DNA from: Demequina sp. NBRC 110053
GTDB lineage: Bacteria; Actinomycetota; Actinomycetes; Actinomycetales; Demequinaceae
Direction of reading: 5' to 3'
Assembly (NCBI RefSeq): GCF_002090095.1
Contig: NZ_BBRJ01000002.1
Coordinates: forward strand, 1,043,265-1,107,264
DNA: 64,000 bases
Within the stretch, counting starts at the first letter, position 1; every line of letters starts with the position of its first letter. This document shows positions 1-8,527 of this stretch, piece after piece. The notes beneath the pieces were generated by a model. It saw only the letters and a list, made by a program, of their open reading frames with translations. It searched no databases and was not told the DNA's origin. The translations under genes were made by a program, and so were the position numbers.

Positions 1-947
1 ACCGCGGCGGTCGCGATCAATCTGGCCCGCAACGAGGCGATCGGCTGGCTGCAGACGGGCGGCGCGATCGTCAAGATCGGCGGCATCGGGCTGCTCGCAG
101 TGGCGGCGATCGTCGCAGCGGGCGGCTCGTACGAGGCAGGGTCGGAGGGCCTGACCGCCGGCGCCAGTGCCGGAGGCTTCCTCGCTGCCACAGGACTCGC
201 CGTGCTGGCGTACAAGGGCTTCACGACCATCACCAATGACGGCTCCGAGCTCCGCGATCCGGCCCGCAACGTGGGACGCGCGATCTGGATCTCGCTCGCG
301 ATCTGCGCGGTCGTCTACGTGGTGGTCGCCATCGGGGCCGGCTCCTCCCTCAGCGTCGACGAGATCGTCGAAGCCCAGGACTTCTCGCTCGCGGAGGCCG
401 CGCGGCCTGCGCTCGGCGACGTCGGCGTGATCGCCACCGTCGCGGTCGCCGTGGTGGCGTGCCTCACCGGCCTGATCTCGTCCATGTTCGCCGTGTCACG
501 GATGCTGACCATGGTCACGGACATGCGGATGATCCCCACCGCCACCTCGGGATGCCAGGGGACGTGCGCCACCACATCCTGGTCTACCTGGGCGTGACGG
601 CCGCGCTGCTCGCCGTGAGCCTCGACCTGTCCCAGATCGCCGCCGTCGGCATCGTCTTCTACCTCATCATGGACATCGTCATCCACTGGGGCGTGCTGCG
701 ACGCCTGCGCAGCGAGGTAGATCCCAAGCCCGGCATCATCATCGCCGCGATCGCGGCCGACGCGGTGGTCCTCCTCGCCTTCACCGTCCTGCGAGGGATG
801 GAGTCACCGTGGATGATCGCGGGCGCCTACGGCGCCGCCGCCGCGGTCTTCGCGTACGAGGCCTGGTACCTCAGGCGGCACCCCGAGCGCGACTCCAATG
901 GATCCGGCGAGCACGAGTCGTCTTCCGCGGAGAGCGACGCGGACTGA
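1..947 (+). pseudogene. APC-superfamily amino acid permease, 5' cut by window, frameshifted
   Basis: The window opens inside a membrane transporter. Frame 1 encodes hydrophobic helices and the loop YKGFTTITNDGSELRDPARN, typical of APC-superfamily permeases, up to about base 537. The reading then jumps frame: the downstream frame gives HRHLGMPGDVRHHILVYLGV and continues through more membrane segments to the stop at 945-947. One extra C in the CCCC run at 534-537 would restore DMRMIPHRHLGMPGDV without interruption. As read, the product would stop at 597 and lose its last membrane segments and cytosolic tail. A sequencing error in the C run is as likely as a real mutation. Substrate cannot be told from this fragment. 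Confidence 0.75.
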
Positions 948-983
948 CCGAGCGCGCCCGACCCGGCACGCGCATCGGCGCTG

Positions 984-1718
984 CTAGCGGTACTCGGGGT
1001 TGGGGTGGCCGAACCGCTCCCCGTCCGTCCATGCCTCGGTCGAGTTGCCGCCCGACGGGAACCCGCCGCGGGACTTGAGCCACGCGGCCGTGTGCATGAG
1101 GTTCCATGCTTGAAAGGTGATGTTGCGCTGGGTGAACTCGGTCTCGGGCCCCCCCGAGCCTTCGTCGAGGTACGACGGCCCCGGGCCGATGGGACCGATC
1201 CAGCCCGCATCTGCGTTGGGAGGGATGGCGTAGCCGAGGTGCTGGAGCGAGTACAGGACGTTCATCGAGATGTGCTTCACGCCATCCTCGTTGCCGGTGA
1301 CGATCACGCCTGCAGTGCGGCCGTAGAAGAGGAACTGACCGCGGTCATTGGTCTCGCCCGACAAGCCGTACAGGCGCTCGATCAGCCTGGTCGCGATCGA
1401 TGACTTCTCACCCAGCCAGATGGGCGTGCCGACCACCAAGATGTCCGCCGCGAGGATGCGGCGGGACAGGTCGGGGAAGTCGTCGTGGTCGAGCCCTCCA
1501 CCGGGGACGTCCTCGCGCATATCTGGGTAGACGCCGGGCGGCACGTCGTAGTCCACCAGCCGGATCTGGTCCACCTCGACGCCCTGACCCTGCATGATGC
1601 GCACGGAGTCCTCCATGAGCCCCTGCGTGTTGCTGAGCGCCGGGTTGGGCTTGAGTGTGCAGTTCACGAACACGGCCTTCAGGCCGGTGAAGTCGTGCTG
1701 CTGTGCTGTGTCGGTCAT
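984..1718 (-). CDS. flavodoxin-fold NAD(P)H-dependent oxidoreductase
   Basis: A 244-residue cytosolic protein with a flavodoxin-like fold. Near the N-terminus KAVFVNCTLKPNP is the first strand and FMN-phosphate loop, and VVGTPIWLGEKSS (about residues 96-108) is the second flavin-contacting segment of the NADPH-dependent FMN reductase family. It probably reduces quinones or other small electrophiles using bound FMN; the substrate is not evident. The start is an ATG with a strong upstream AGGAGG (GGGAGGAGGTGCGACG). The C-terminal 50 residues are rich in Gly, Trp and Pro and extend beyond the core fold. It converges with the permease and reads in the same direction as the two genes to its right. 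Confidence 0.8.
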   Translation of the reverse strand: MTDTAQQHDFTGLKAVFVNCTLKPNPALSNTQGLMEDSVRIMQGQGVEVDQIRLVDYDVPPGVYPDMREDVPGGGLDHDDFPDLSRRILAADILVVGTPIWLGEKSSIATRLIERLYGLSGETNDRGQFLFYGRTAGVIVTGNEDGVKHISMNVLYSLQHLGYAIPPNADAGWIGPIGPGPSYLDEGSGGPETEFTQRNITFQAWNLMHTAAWLKSRGGFPSGGNSTEAWTDGERFGHPNPEYR

Positions 1719-1776
1719 CGTCGCACCTCCTCCCGGTGCGACACTGGCCGGGCCCCGCCTATTCCGAGGGCGACAG

Positions 1777-2034
1777 CTAGCGGGGGGTGACGTCCACGTA
1801 GGACGCCTGCTGGCTGAGCCGCGCCTCCCACTCGTTCTTCTCGCGCGTGGCGAGCATCACCACCACGCCCCACAGGCCCAGGTCGTCGATGAAGCCGAGC
1901 GGACCGAGCAGAAGCTCCGGGATCAGGTCGACGGGGCTGAGCGTGTAGATCACCGCGGCGACGGCCGTCAGCCACGTCGTGGGCGCGAGCTTGTGCTCGC
2001 CGCGTCGCACCGCCTGGAAGAACTTCCACCACAT
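1777..2034 (-). CDS. DUF1232 (YkvA-like) small membrane protein
   Basis: An 85-residue protein with the DUF1232 signature YTLSPVDLIPE at about residues 30-40, followed by a second hydrophobic stretch LGPLGFIDDLGLWGVVVML. Proteins of this family are small membrane proteins of unknown function, common in bacteria. The ATG at 2034 is preceded by AGGAGGTGTCCC, a near-perfect ribosome site. It lies between the reductase and the carbonic anhydrase, all on the minus strand, but spacings of 58 and 91 bases do not force an operon. Confidence 0.85.
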   Translation of the reverse strand: MWWKFFQAVRRGEHKLAPTTWLTAVAAVIYTLSPVDLIPELLLGPLGFIDDLGLWGVVVMLATREKNEWEARLSQQASYVDVTPR

Positions 2035-2095
2035 GGGACACCTCCTGTCCTCCTACGGTAACCCCGGCGGATGTGCGCGGCTTCCCGAAGACGAG

Positions 2096-2112
2096 GCCGA
2101 TGCGCGGGCTGG
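2096..2112 (+). repeat. 17-bp repeat GCCGATGCGCGGGCTGG, copy A
   Basis: Intergenic, just downstream of the carbonic anhydrase stop. Exact copies occur at 26938 and 47668 (plus) and at 17276-17292 (minus). Its first eight bases are the octamer that recurs across the whole window. Confidence 0.8.
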
Positions 2113-2125
2113 CTCCCGCTCGGGG

Positions 2126-2614
2126 TCAGACGACCTCGCGCACCGCACCCGTCTGGACGTCGAAGATCAGACCGCGCACGTGTGCGGTGTCGACCAGGAA
2201 GGGATCGCTCCGCACTCGCTCGACGGAGTCCCGCACCGACTGCTCGAGGTCCCCGAACGCACCTGGCGCCCACGAGGGGGCCTCGCCCACGTCCTCGCGC
2301 AGCTCCTCGACAAAGCCCTCGTCGGTGATCGTCATCATCCCGCAGGCCGTGTGCTGCACGATGACCACCTCGCGCGTACCGAGCTTGCGCTGAGAGATCA
2401 CGAGCGAGCGCAGCGCGTCGTTGGAGACGATGCCGCCGGCGTTGCGGATCACGTGCGCCTGCCCCACCTCGAGGCCGAGCACGGGCAGCGGGTCGAGCCG
2501 CGCATCCATGCACGCCACGATCGCCACCTGACGGGACGGAGCGCCCTGGGGCTCCGGCTCGAACGTCGCTGCATACGCGGCGTTGTTCTCGATCAGCTCG
2601 TCGGCGATGCCCAT
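2126..2614 (-). CDS. beta-class carbonic anhydrase
   Basis: Interconverts CO2 and bicarbonate using zinc. The 162-residue protein has the beta-class ligands in order: Cys35 with Asp37 and Arg39 (ACMDARLDP), then His88 and Cys91 (QHTACGMMT), and the conserved VIRNAGG turn at 55-61. The length fits the short cab-type subfamily of actinobacteria. I chose the ATG at 2614 because GGAGG lies 7 bases upstream and the longer reading adds 24 unconserved residues. A copy of the 17-bp GCCGATGCGCGGGCTGG repeat sits just past its stop codon at 2096-2112. Confidence 0.93.
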   Translation of the reverse strand: MGIADELIENNAAYAATFEPEPQGAPSRQVAIVACMDARLDPLPVLGLEVGQAHVIRNAGGIVSNDALRSLVISQRKLGTREVVIVQHTACGMMTITDEGFVEELREDVGEAPSWAPGAFGDLEQSVRDSVERVRSDPFLVDTAHVRGLIFDVQTGAVREVV

Positions 2615-2794
2615 GGATGTGCCTCCAGAAGTCGTGAGCGGTTCATCGGATGTTCGTCCCGTCGGGACCGAGGGTCCGGTCAGCACAGACTACTGGCGCG
2701 TACGCTGGACCTGTCGAGGCCGTACTTCTCTGGGCGTTGTGTGCCGTTCCGGTGGAGTGCGGCCTCGGCGCTTCGCGCCGCCTAGGGTGATCGC

Positions 2795-3562
2795 ATGGCA
2801 CGCATCCTCGTCACCGGTTCCGCCCAGGGCATCGGCGCCCAGACCGCTCGCGACCTCACCGCGCTCGGCCACCAGGTCGTGGTCCATGGACGTGACTCCA
2901 CCAGGGCCGATGCGGCACTCGCCGAGGTACCCGACGCGGAGGCCGTGGTCGCGGGCGACCTCTCGTCGCTCGCCTCCGTGCGGGAGCTCGCCGCCGCGGC
3001 CCGCCACGCGGGACCGTTCGATGCCGTGATCCACAACGCCGCCCTGGGGCCGGAGCAGGACGCTCCAGTCATCACCGAGGACGGCCTCGAGCGCCTGTTC
3101 CAGGTCAACGTGGTCGCGCCCTACGTGCTGACCTGCCTCATGCCGCTCAGCCCGCGCATGGTGTACATCGGCTCGGATGCGCACCGGTACGGGCGCGCCG
3201 ATCTGGGCGCACCCGGCCCTGACTGGACGGGCCACCAGGCGTACGCGGACTCGAAGCTGCTGCTGCAGATGTGGGTCTTCGAGCTGGCGGCGAGCGCGAC
3301 GCACGCGGCCATCAACGTCGTCCACCCTGGCTGGGTGCAGACCGCGATGGGCGGCCCCAACGCGACGCTGCCGCTGCGCGAGGGCACCGACACCCCTGTG
3401 TGGATGGCCACCAGCGACGACGACCTCGCACTCGGCTCCGGCGCGTTCGTGCACCGGCGCGCACAGGAGGACGTCAACCCCGCGACCCTCGATCACGACC
3501 AGCGCGCGGCCGTCGTGGCGCACCTCGAGGAGATCACCGGGCTGGTGCTCCCCACCAGCTGA
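2795..3562 (+). CDS. short-chain dehydrogenase/reductase (first of a tandem pair)
   Basis: A 255-residue SDR-family oxidoreductase. It has the Rossmann motif TGSAQGIG at 7-14, the HNAA element replacing NNAG at 80-83, and Tyr150/Lys154 of the YxxxK catalytic pair (YADSK). The substrate is unknown; NAD(P)H use is inferred from the family. The ATG at 2795 follows TAGGGT (2783-2788) by 6 bases with no Shine-Dalgarno, so the mRNA is probably leaderless. The neighbour at 3613 is a close paralogue of the same length with almost identical motif spacing, suggesting a local duplication. Confidence 0.88.
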   Translation: MARILVTGSAQGIGAQTARDLTALGHQVVVHGRDSTRADAALAEVPDAEAVVAGDLSSLASVRELAAAARHAGPFDAVIHNAALGPEQDAPVITEDGLERLFQVNVVAPYVLTCLMPLSPRMVYIGSDAHRYGRADLGAPGPDWTGHQAYADSKLLLQMWVFELAASATHAAINVVHPGWVQTAMGGPNATLPLREGTDTPVWMATSDDDLALGSGAFVHRRAQEDVNPATLDHDQRAAVVAHLEEITGLVLPTS

Positions 3563-3612
3563 CCATCCGCGCGCGTCAAGATTCCTCCGCGACTCGTGTC
3601 TACGCTGGGCGC

Positions 3613-4383
3613 ATGGCACGCATCCTCATCACCGGATCCTCCCAGGGCATCGGCGCCGAATGCGCCCGGCAGCTGCTCGACCTCGGCCACGAGGTGGTCC
3701 TCCACGCGCGCGACGGCCGCAGAGCCCAGGCCGCCATCGCCTCCAACCCGGGTGCCCTCGCCGTGGTGACAGGGGACCTGTCGAGCATCGAGGAGACCCG
3801 AGCCCTCGCATCGGCCGCGAACGAGCACGGCCCCTACGACGTCATCATCCACAACGCCGGCATCGGCGGCGGCGCGACCTCGCGCACCGAGACGGCCGAC
3901 GGGCTCGAGGAGATCTTCCAGGTCAACGTGGTCGGCCCGTACCTGCTCACCGCGCTCATGCCGATCGCTCCGCGGATGATCTACCTGACGAGCGGACTCG
4001 AGGCGGACGGCACGTGGGTGCCCGCCGACCTGCAGTGGTCCACGCGCGACTGGAACGGGATGCAGGCCTACTCCGACTCGAAGCTGCACGACTCGATGCT
4101 CGCGTTCGAGATCGCGAGCCGCCACCCTGAGGCGATCGTCAACGTCGTCGACCCCGGCTGGATCAAGACTGCGCTGGGCGGCGAGGACGCGTGGGACGAG
4201 GTCGAGGACGGCGCCGAGACGCAGGTCTGGCTCGCCGTCTTCGATGACCCCGCGGCCACGGTGTCCGGCCGCTACGTCAAGCGTCGCGAGACGTTGAATC
4301 CCAACCCGATCGTCGAGGACGCCGATGCGCGGGCCGGTCTGGTCGCTGAGCTCGAGCGGGTGACGGGCGTCTCGCTGGGATAG
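3613..4383 (+). CDS. short-chain dehydrogenase/reductase (second of a tandem pair)
   Basis: A 256-residue SDR paralogue of the preceding gene. It keeps TGSSQGIG at 7-14, HNAG at 80-83 and Tyr153/Lys157 (YSDSK), and shares the VNVV.PGW.(Q/K)TA segment. The two differ most in the loop before the catalytic Tyr (DLQWSTRDWNGM here) and in the C-terminal third, so substrates probably differ. TACGCT at 3601-3606 is 6 bases before the ATG, so it has its own leaderless-type promoter rather than being co-transcribed only. Its last codons contain GCCGATGCGCGGGCC, a coding instance of the window-wide repeat. Confidence 0.88.
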   Translation: MARILITGSSQGIGAECARQLLDLGHEVVLHARDGRRAQAAIASNPGALAVVTGDLSSIEETRALASAANEHGPYDVIIHNAGIGGGATSRTETADGLEEIFQVNVVGPYLLTALMPIAPRMIYLTSGLEADGTWVPADLQWSTRDWNGMQAYSDSKLHDSMLAFEIASRHPEAIVNVVDPGWIKTALGGEDAWDEVEDGAETQVWLAVFDDPAATVSGRYVKRRETLNPNPIVEDADARAGLVAELERVTGVSLG

Positions 4384-4388
4384 CGGGT

Positions 4389-5387
4389 CTAGGCTCGCGG
4401 CGCGGCCGTGGAGGACCGCTCGACCAGGGTCGGGACGATGAAGCCCGTCTCGCGCGGAAGCTCACCCGCCATGTGGGCGACCACGAGCTCGACGGCTCGA
4501 CGGCCCACGGCCTCGAAGTCCTGGCGCACGGTGGTGAGCGGCGGGAGGGAGTGACGCGACGTCTTGGTGTCGTCGAAGCCGACCACCGAGAGCTCGTCCG
4601 GCACGGAGCGGCCGGCTGCCACGAGCGCGTGGATGAGTCCGAACGCCATGTCGTCGTTCGCGCTGAACACCGCGGTCGCACGGGGATCGATCGACGCGCC
4701 AGCCGCGAAGCCCGAGTCCGTGGTCCAATCGCCCTCGAGGATCTCGAGCTCTGGCAGACGCGCCTGGGCGATCAGGTCGCGGAACTCGTCGCGACGCAGT
4801 TGGGCCTCGATGAAGGTGAGCGGCCCGGCGAGGTGCTGGATGCGGGTGTGCCCGAGCCCGATGAGATGCTCCACCGCGAGGCGGGCGCCAGCGCGCTGGT
4901 CGATCGACGCGGCCTCGCCCACCGGCTCTCCACCCGTGAGCAGGCGAATGACGGGCACGCCCACCTCGACGCCGTCGAGCGCCTCGAGCACCGTGTGCTC
5001 CTGCGCGACGAGCACGACCGCGTCCACCCCGCGGCCGACGATGAACTCGAGCGCGTCGCGCACGTGCGCAGTCGAGGGGTCCGCGCTGGTCATCATCGTG
5101 TGGAGCCCTGCATCGCGGGCCGCGCGCTCCACGGCATGCAGCGTCGACAGTGGGCCGATGTCGGGGATCTCCGGCCCGATCATCCCGATGGTGTGGGACC
5201 GACCGGTCACGAGCGCACGCGCCGCCAGATTGCGGCGGTAGCCCAGCTCCTCGATCGCCGCGAGCACCTTGTCGCGGGTCTCTGGCCGGATCCCGGGGAA
5301 GTCGTTGAGGACGCGGCTGACCGTCTGGTGCGAGACGCCCGCGCGTGCGGCGACGTCGTGCATGCTCGGACCGCGCTTGCCGTTCAC
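4389..5387 (-). CDS. LacI-family transcriptional regulator
   Basis: A 332-residue repressor: an N-terminal LacI helix-turn-helix (MHDVAARAGVSHQTVSRVLND) with hinge helix RRNLAARALVTGRS, then a periplasmic-binding-protein-like effector domain. I placed the start at the GTG at 5387, giving VNGKRGPSMHDV; GGGGAGGGG lies upstream and the longer reading is not conserved. It is divergent from galK-galE, and a perfect 16-bp palindrome with a central CG lies at 5631-5646 before galK. This makes a galactose- or galactoside-responsive repressor of galKE the simplest reading, an inference from position only. It converges with the SDR gene, 5 bases apart. Confidence 0.9.
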   Translation of the reverse strand: MNGKRGPSMHDVAARAGVSHQTVSRVLNDFPGIRPETRDKVLAAIEELGYRRNLAARALVTGRSHTIGMIGPEIPDIGPLSTLHAVERAARDAGLHTMMTSADPSTAHVRDALEFIVGRGVDAVVLVAQEHTVLEALDGVEVGVPVIRLLTGGEPVGEAASIDQRAGARLAVEHLIGLGHTRIQHLAGPLTFIEAQLRRDEFRDLIAQARLPELEILEGDWTTDSGFAAGASIDPRATAVFSANDDMAFGLIHALVAAGRSVPDELSVVGFDDTKTSRHSLPPLTTVRQDFEAVGRRAVELVVAHMAGELPRETGFIVPTLVERSSTAAPRA

Positions 5388-5520
5388 GAATGCTGCCCCT
5401 CCCCGTTGCACGCTCACACTAGCGGGAGGTGGCTCGAGCGCACGGCAGAGGGCCCGCGCTGTCGCAGGGCCGATGCGGTCGCTCGCGGTCGCCCCTCGCC
5501 CACCTGCGCCCACGGAGACG

Positions 5521-5580
5521 AGCGAGTTGGGCCCAACTGGTGCGCCTCAGCGCTTAGATGAGCGAGTTGGGCCCAACTCG
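5521..5580. repeat. double copy of the GAGTTGGGCCCAACTC palindrome
   Basis: AGCGAGTTGGGCCCAACT occurs at 5521-5538 and again at 5561-5578, 40 bases apart. The second copy is the full perfect palindrome CGAGTTGGGCCCAACTCG (5563-5580). Related elements lie at 13144-13160 and 47752-47769, all between genes. Confidence 0.85.
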
Positions 5581-5630
5581 CCGAGTGGAGCGGGCGGGTG
5601 GGGAGCGTGCGATGGGGCCAGATAGACTGG

Positions 5631-5646
5631 CTGTGACCGGTCACAG
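5631..5646. promoter_or_regulatory. putative LacI-family operator upstream of galK
   Basis: CTGTGACCGGTCACAG is a perfect 16-bp palindrome with a central CG, the usual form of LacI-family operators. It lies 54 bases before the galK start and next to a TAGACT box at 5623-5628. The adjacent divergent LacI regulator is the obvious candidate binder. Confidence 0.6.
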
Positions 5647-5699
5647 TGACGCGCTTGCCTGCGATACTGGACCCCGCCCGACCCCGAGTGGAGCCATGG

Positions 5700-6860
5700 A
5701 TGACTGACCGCGTAGCCGCCGTGACGGCCGCATTCGAGGCCGCCTACGGCCGCCTGCCGACCGGGGTGTGGTCGGCGCCGGGACGCGTGAACCTCATCGG
5801 CGAGCACACCGACTACAACAATGGCTATGTGCTCCCGTTCGCGATCAACCGGCGGACGTGGGCCGCGGTGGGCATGCGCGAGGATCGCACCGTGCGACTG
5901 CGCTCCACGTTCGCGGACGGCGAGACCACCGCGAGCCTCGACGCGCTGAGCCCCGATGCCATGGGCGGCTGGAGCGCGTACGTGCTGGGCGTGGCGTGGG
6001 CGATGGCCGATGCGGGGATCGACCTGGGCGAGGCGTCCGGGCTCGACATCCTCATCGACTCCGACGTCCCGGTCGGCGCGGGGCTGAGCTCCTCGGCCGC
6101 GCTCGAGTGCGCGGCCGGCGTCGCGTTCACCGAGCTGTGGACGCTCGACCTGGACAAGATCGCCCTCGCGCGGATCGGCCGCGTCGCGGAGAACAAGGCC
6201 GTCGGGGCGCCCACCGGGTTGCTGGATCAGGCGGCGTCGATGCTGGGCGAGGAGGACCACGCGGTGTTCCTCGACTGCGACACCGAGGCAGCGCACCCAG
6301 TCCCGCTGCACCTCAAGCAGGAGGGACTCGCGATCCTGGTGATGAACTCGAACGTCGAGCACGAGCACGCCACTGGCGGCTACGGCGACCGCTTCGCGTC
6401 CTGTGCGAACGGCGCGAAGGCGCTGGGCGTGGCGACGCTGCGCGAGATCGGCGCCGATGACCTGACCCGCGCCGAGGGCGCCCTCGACGAGGAGACCTAC
6501 CGGCGCGTTCGGCACGTCGTGACCGAGAACCAGCGAGTCCTCGACACCGTGGACACGCTCGCCGCCGCGGGCCCGCGCGCCATCGGCGACCTGATGAACG
6601 CCTCCCAGGCTTCCATGCGCGACGACTTCGAGATCACCGTGCCCGAGATCGACCTCGCTTGCGACGCAGCAGTCCTCGCTGGCGCGGTCGGTGCAAGAAT
6701 GACCGGTGGCGGCTTCGGTGGTTCCTCTATCGCCCTCGTGCCTGCCGAGAAGGCCCAGGAGATCGCTTCGGCGGTGCAGGGCGCCCTCAGCGACGCCGGT
6801 CTGCGCGAGCCCACCATCTTCACCGTCGCGCCCTCGCAGGGCGCGCGTCGCGACCGCTGA
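5700..6860 (+). CDS. galK: galactokinase
   Basis: Phosphorylates galactose at C1 with ATP, first step of the Leloir pathway. The 386-residue protein has the galactokinase signature GRVNLIGEHTDYN at 28-40, the GHMP ATP loop PVGAGLSSSAALE, and the C-terminal GGGFGGSSIALV loop. I chose ATG 5700 (MTDRVAAV) over the overlapping out-of-frame ATG at 5696; GTGGAG lies just upstream. galE follows 17 bases later, so they form an operon. No galT is seen in this window, so the uridylyltransferase must be elsewhere or the order is split. Likely controlled by the neighbouring LacI repressor. Confidence 0.95.
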   Translation: MTDRVAAVTAAFEAAYGRLPTGVWSAPGRVNLIGEHTDYNNGYVLPFAINRRTWAAVGMREDRTVRLRSTFADGETTASLDALSPDAMGGWSAYVLGVAWAMADAGIDLGEASGLDILIDSDVPVGAGLSSSAALECAAGVAFTELWTLDLDKIALARIGRVAENKAVGAPTGLLDQAASMLGEEDHAVFLDCDTEAAHPVPLHLKQEGLAILVMNSNVEHEHATGGYGDRFASCANGAKALGVATLREIGADDLTRAEGALDEETYRRVRHVVTENQRVLDTVDTLAAAGPRAIGDLMNASQASMRDDFEITVPEIDLACDAAVLAGAVGARMTGGGFGGSSIALVPAEKAQEIASAVQGALSDAGLREPTIFTVAPSQGARRDR

Positions 6861-6877
6861 CTTAAGGAGAGGCTCAC

Positions 6878-7855
6878 ATGACCTGGATGGTGACCGGCGG
6901 CGCCGGATACATCGGCTCGCACGTGGTGCGAGCGCTGACCGACGCCGGCATCGATGCGGTGGTCCTGGACGACCTGTCGAGCGGCTTCGAGAGGTTCATT
7001 CCTACGGGTGTCCCGTTCGTCAACGCGTCGATCCTCGAGACCGAGCGCGTGCGCGACGCCCTCGCCGAGCACCGCGTCAAGGGCGTCATCCACTGCGCGG
7101 GCTACAAGTACGCCGGCGAGTCCGTGAAGCACCCCATCCACACCTACCGCCAGAACGTCGAGGGGACGGCCTGCCTGCTCGAGGCGATGGCCGATGCGGG
7201 GGTCACCCGTCTGGTGTTCTCGTCGTCCGCCGGGGTCTACGGCACGCCCTCCGAGCCGGTGGTCACGGAGGAGACCGCGACGGCACCCGAGTCGCCGTAC
7301 GGGGAGTCCAAGCTCATCGGCGAGTGGCTGATCCGCGATCAGGTGCGCGCTACCGCGGACACCGACGCCCCGCTGCGCGCCACCTCACTGCGCTACTTCA
7401 ACGTCGTCGGCTCCGGCACCCTTGACGTCCACGACGCGTCCCCGCACAACCTGTTCCCCAAGGTGATCCGCGCCATCAAGGCGGGGCAGGCGCCGCTGAT
7501 CTTCGGCGACGACTACGCCACCGAGGACGGCACCTGCGTGCGCGACTACGTGCATGTCCAGGACCTCGCCCACAGCCACGTCGCCGCCGCCCGCATGCTC
7601 GACTTCGGGAAGCCCCTCGCGCCGGTGTACAACCTGGGATCCGGCGACGGCACCTCCGTGCGCGAGATCGTCGGGTCGCTGCTCGAGGCGGCCGGCTCCG
7701 ACCTCGAACCCGAGGTTCGCGAGCGCCGCCCGGGCGATCCCGCGCGCATCGTCGCCACCGGCGAGCTCGCCGCTGACGACATCGAGTGGAAGATGTCCCA
7801 CACCATCGAGGAGATGGCCGCGAGCGCTTGGGCCGCCGCTCCCGACGAGGACTGA
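6878..7855 (+). CDS. galE: UDP-glucose 4-epimerase
   Basis: Interconverts UDP-galactose and UDP-glucose with bound NAD. The 325-residue extended-SDR protein has the nucleotide motif TGGAGYIGSH at 6-15, the Ser in SSSAGVYG, the catalytic YGESK pair and the RYFNVVG segment that follows it. TAAGGAGAGG precedes the ATG by 6 bases. It is the second gene of the galK-galE operon. The product feeds galactose carbon to glycolysis and supplies UDP-galactose for surface glycans. Confidence 0.94.
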   Translation: MTWMVTGGAGYIGSHVVRALTDAGIDAVVLDDLSSGFERFIPTGVPFVNASILETERVRDALAEHRVKGVIHCAGYKYAGESVKHPIHTYRQNVEGTACLLEAMADAGVTRLVFSSSAGVYGTPSEPVVTEETATAPESPYGESKLIGEWLIRDQVRATADTDAPLRATSLRYFNVVGSGTLDVHDASPHNLFPKVIRAIKAGQAPLIFGDDYATEDGTCVRDYVHVQDLAHSHVAAARMLDFGKPLAPVYNLGSGDGTSVREIVGSLLEAAGSDLEPEVRERRPGDPARIVATGELAADDIEWKMSHTIEEMAASAWAAAPDED

Positions 7856-7873
7856 GCGGCCGCCGGTGAGCCC

Positions 7874-8248
7874 CTACGACTCGATGTAGGCGTCCGCCTG
7901 GATCTCCACGAGGTAGTGCGGATCCGCGAGCGCGCTCACCTCGACCAGAGTCGCGGCAGGGCGTACGTCCCCGAACACGCTGCGATGCGCCGCGGCCACC
8001 TTCTCCGTGTCACGAATGTCCGTGACGTAGGCGACCGTGCGGACCACGTCCCCGAGGGAGCCGCCTGCTTCGGCGAGCGCGCGCTCGACCACCCGCAGCG
8101 CATCGAGTGCCTGCGCGTAGGCGTCCGGCACGATCGCCTCGTCCCTCGCGCACGAGCCCGATACCCACACGTGCGGGCCTACCCGAACCGCGCGCGAGTA
8201 GCCGTACATGTCCTCGAAGGGCCCGTCGGAGCCGAAGGTCTGCCGCAT
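7874..8248 (-). CDS. RidA/YjgF/YER057c-family protein
   Basis: A 124-residue single-domain protein of the RidA superfamily. Founding members hydrolyse reactive enamine/imine intermediates; many relatives have other or unknown roles. Visible features are VGPHVWVSGSCARDE, the YAQALDALRVVERALAEAGGSL helix and VVRTVAYVTDIRD. The usual RidA Arg near the C-terminus (RPAATLVEV) is present. The ATG at 8248 is preceded by TAGCGT 7 bases upstream, a leaderless arrangement. It converges with galE. Confidence 0.85.
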   Translation of the reverse strand: MRQTFGSDGPFEDMYGYSRAVRVGPHVWVSGSCARDEAIVPDAYAQALDALRVVERALAEAGGSLGDVVRTVAYVTDIRDTEKVAAAHRSVFGDVRPAATLVEVSALADPHYLVEIQADAYIES

Positions 8249-8285
8249 GGTGCTCACGCTACGCCCACCCGCGTACGCTGGCACG

Positions 8286-8501
8286 ATGGAGCCGTTCAGC
8301 ATGACCCACGGGACGCAGGTCAAGGTGTTCCACACCGAGGATGACGGCACAACGCTCGTCACCACGACGACGGACACGGCGCACCCTGAACGCCCGCCGC
8401 ACGTGGGCTACGAGCAGTGCGAGAACGAGTCGGAGGTGGAGGCCGTGCTGCAGAAGTTCGTCTTCGACCTCGAGCGGCGGGGGTGGCAGGCCCAGGCGTA
8501 A
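8286..8501 (+). CDS. hypothetical 71-residue protein
   Basis: A small acidic protein (MEPFSMTHGTQVKVFHTEDDGTTL...) with no family I recognise, no signal peptide and no membrane segment. A Thr-rich stretch TTLVTTTTDTAH is followed by a helical end ESEVEAVLQKFVFDLERRGW. TACGCT at 8274-8279 lies 6 bases before the ATG, supporting expression as a leaderless gene divergent from ridA; the two promoters face each other within 40 bases. The next in-frame ATG at 8301 is a possible alternative start. Confidence 0.6.
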   Translation: MEPFSMTHGTQVKVFHTEDDGTTLVTTTTDTAHPERPPHVGYEQCENESEVEAVLQKFVFDLERRGWQAQA

Positions 8502-8527
8502 CGCTGGCGACGGAGCCCCTTCTCGCC

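Larger units (their letters stand above)
5388..5699. promoter_or_regulatory. intergenic region between lacI-type regulator and galK
   Basis: This 312-base gap has no credible gene. It holds an octamer GCCGATGC (about 5469), two copies of the CGAGTTGGGCCCAACTCG-type palindrome (5521-5540 and 5561-5580) and a 16-bp operator-like palindrome at 5631-5646. A CGCTAGTGTGAGCG stretch near 5412-5425 may hold the regulator promoter. Confidence 0.6.

Noticed and set aside
5561-5580. phage attachment site or restriction-linked site at the GGGCCC palindrome
   Set aside because: Copies lie in plain intergenic sequence without integrase, tRNA or methylase nearby.
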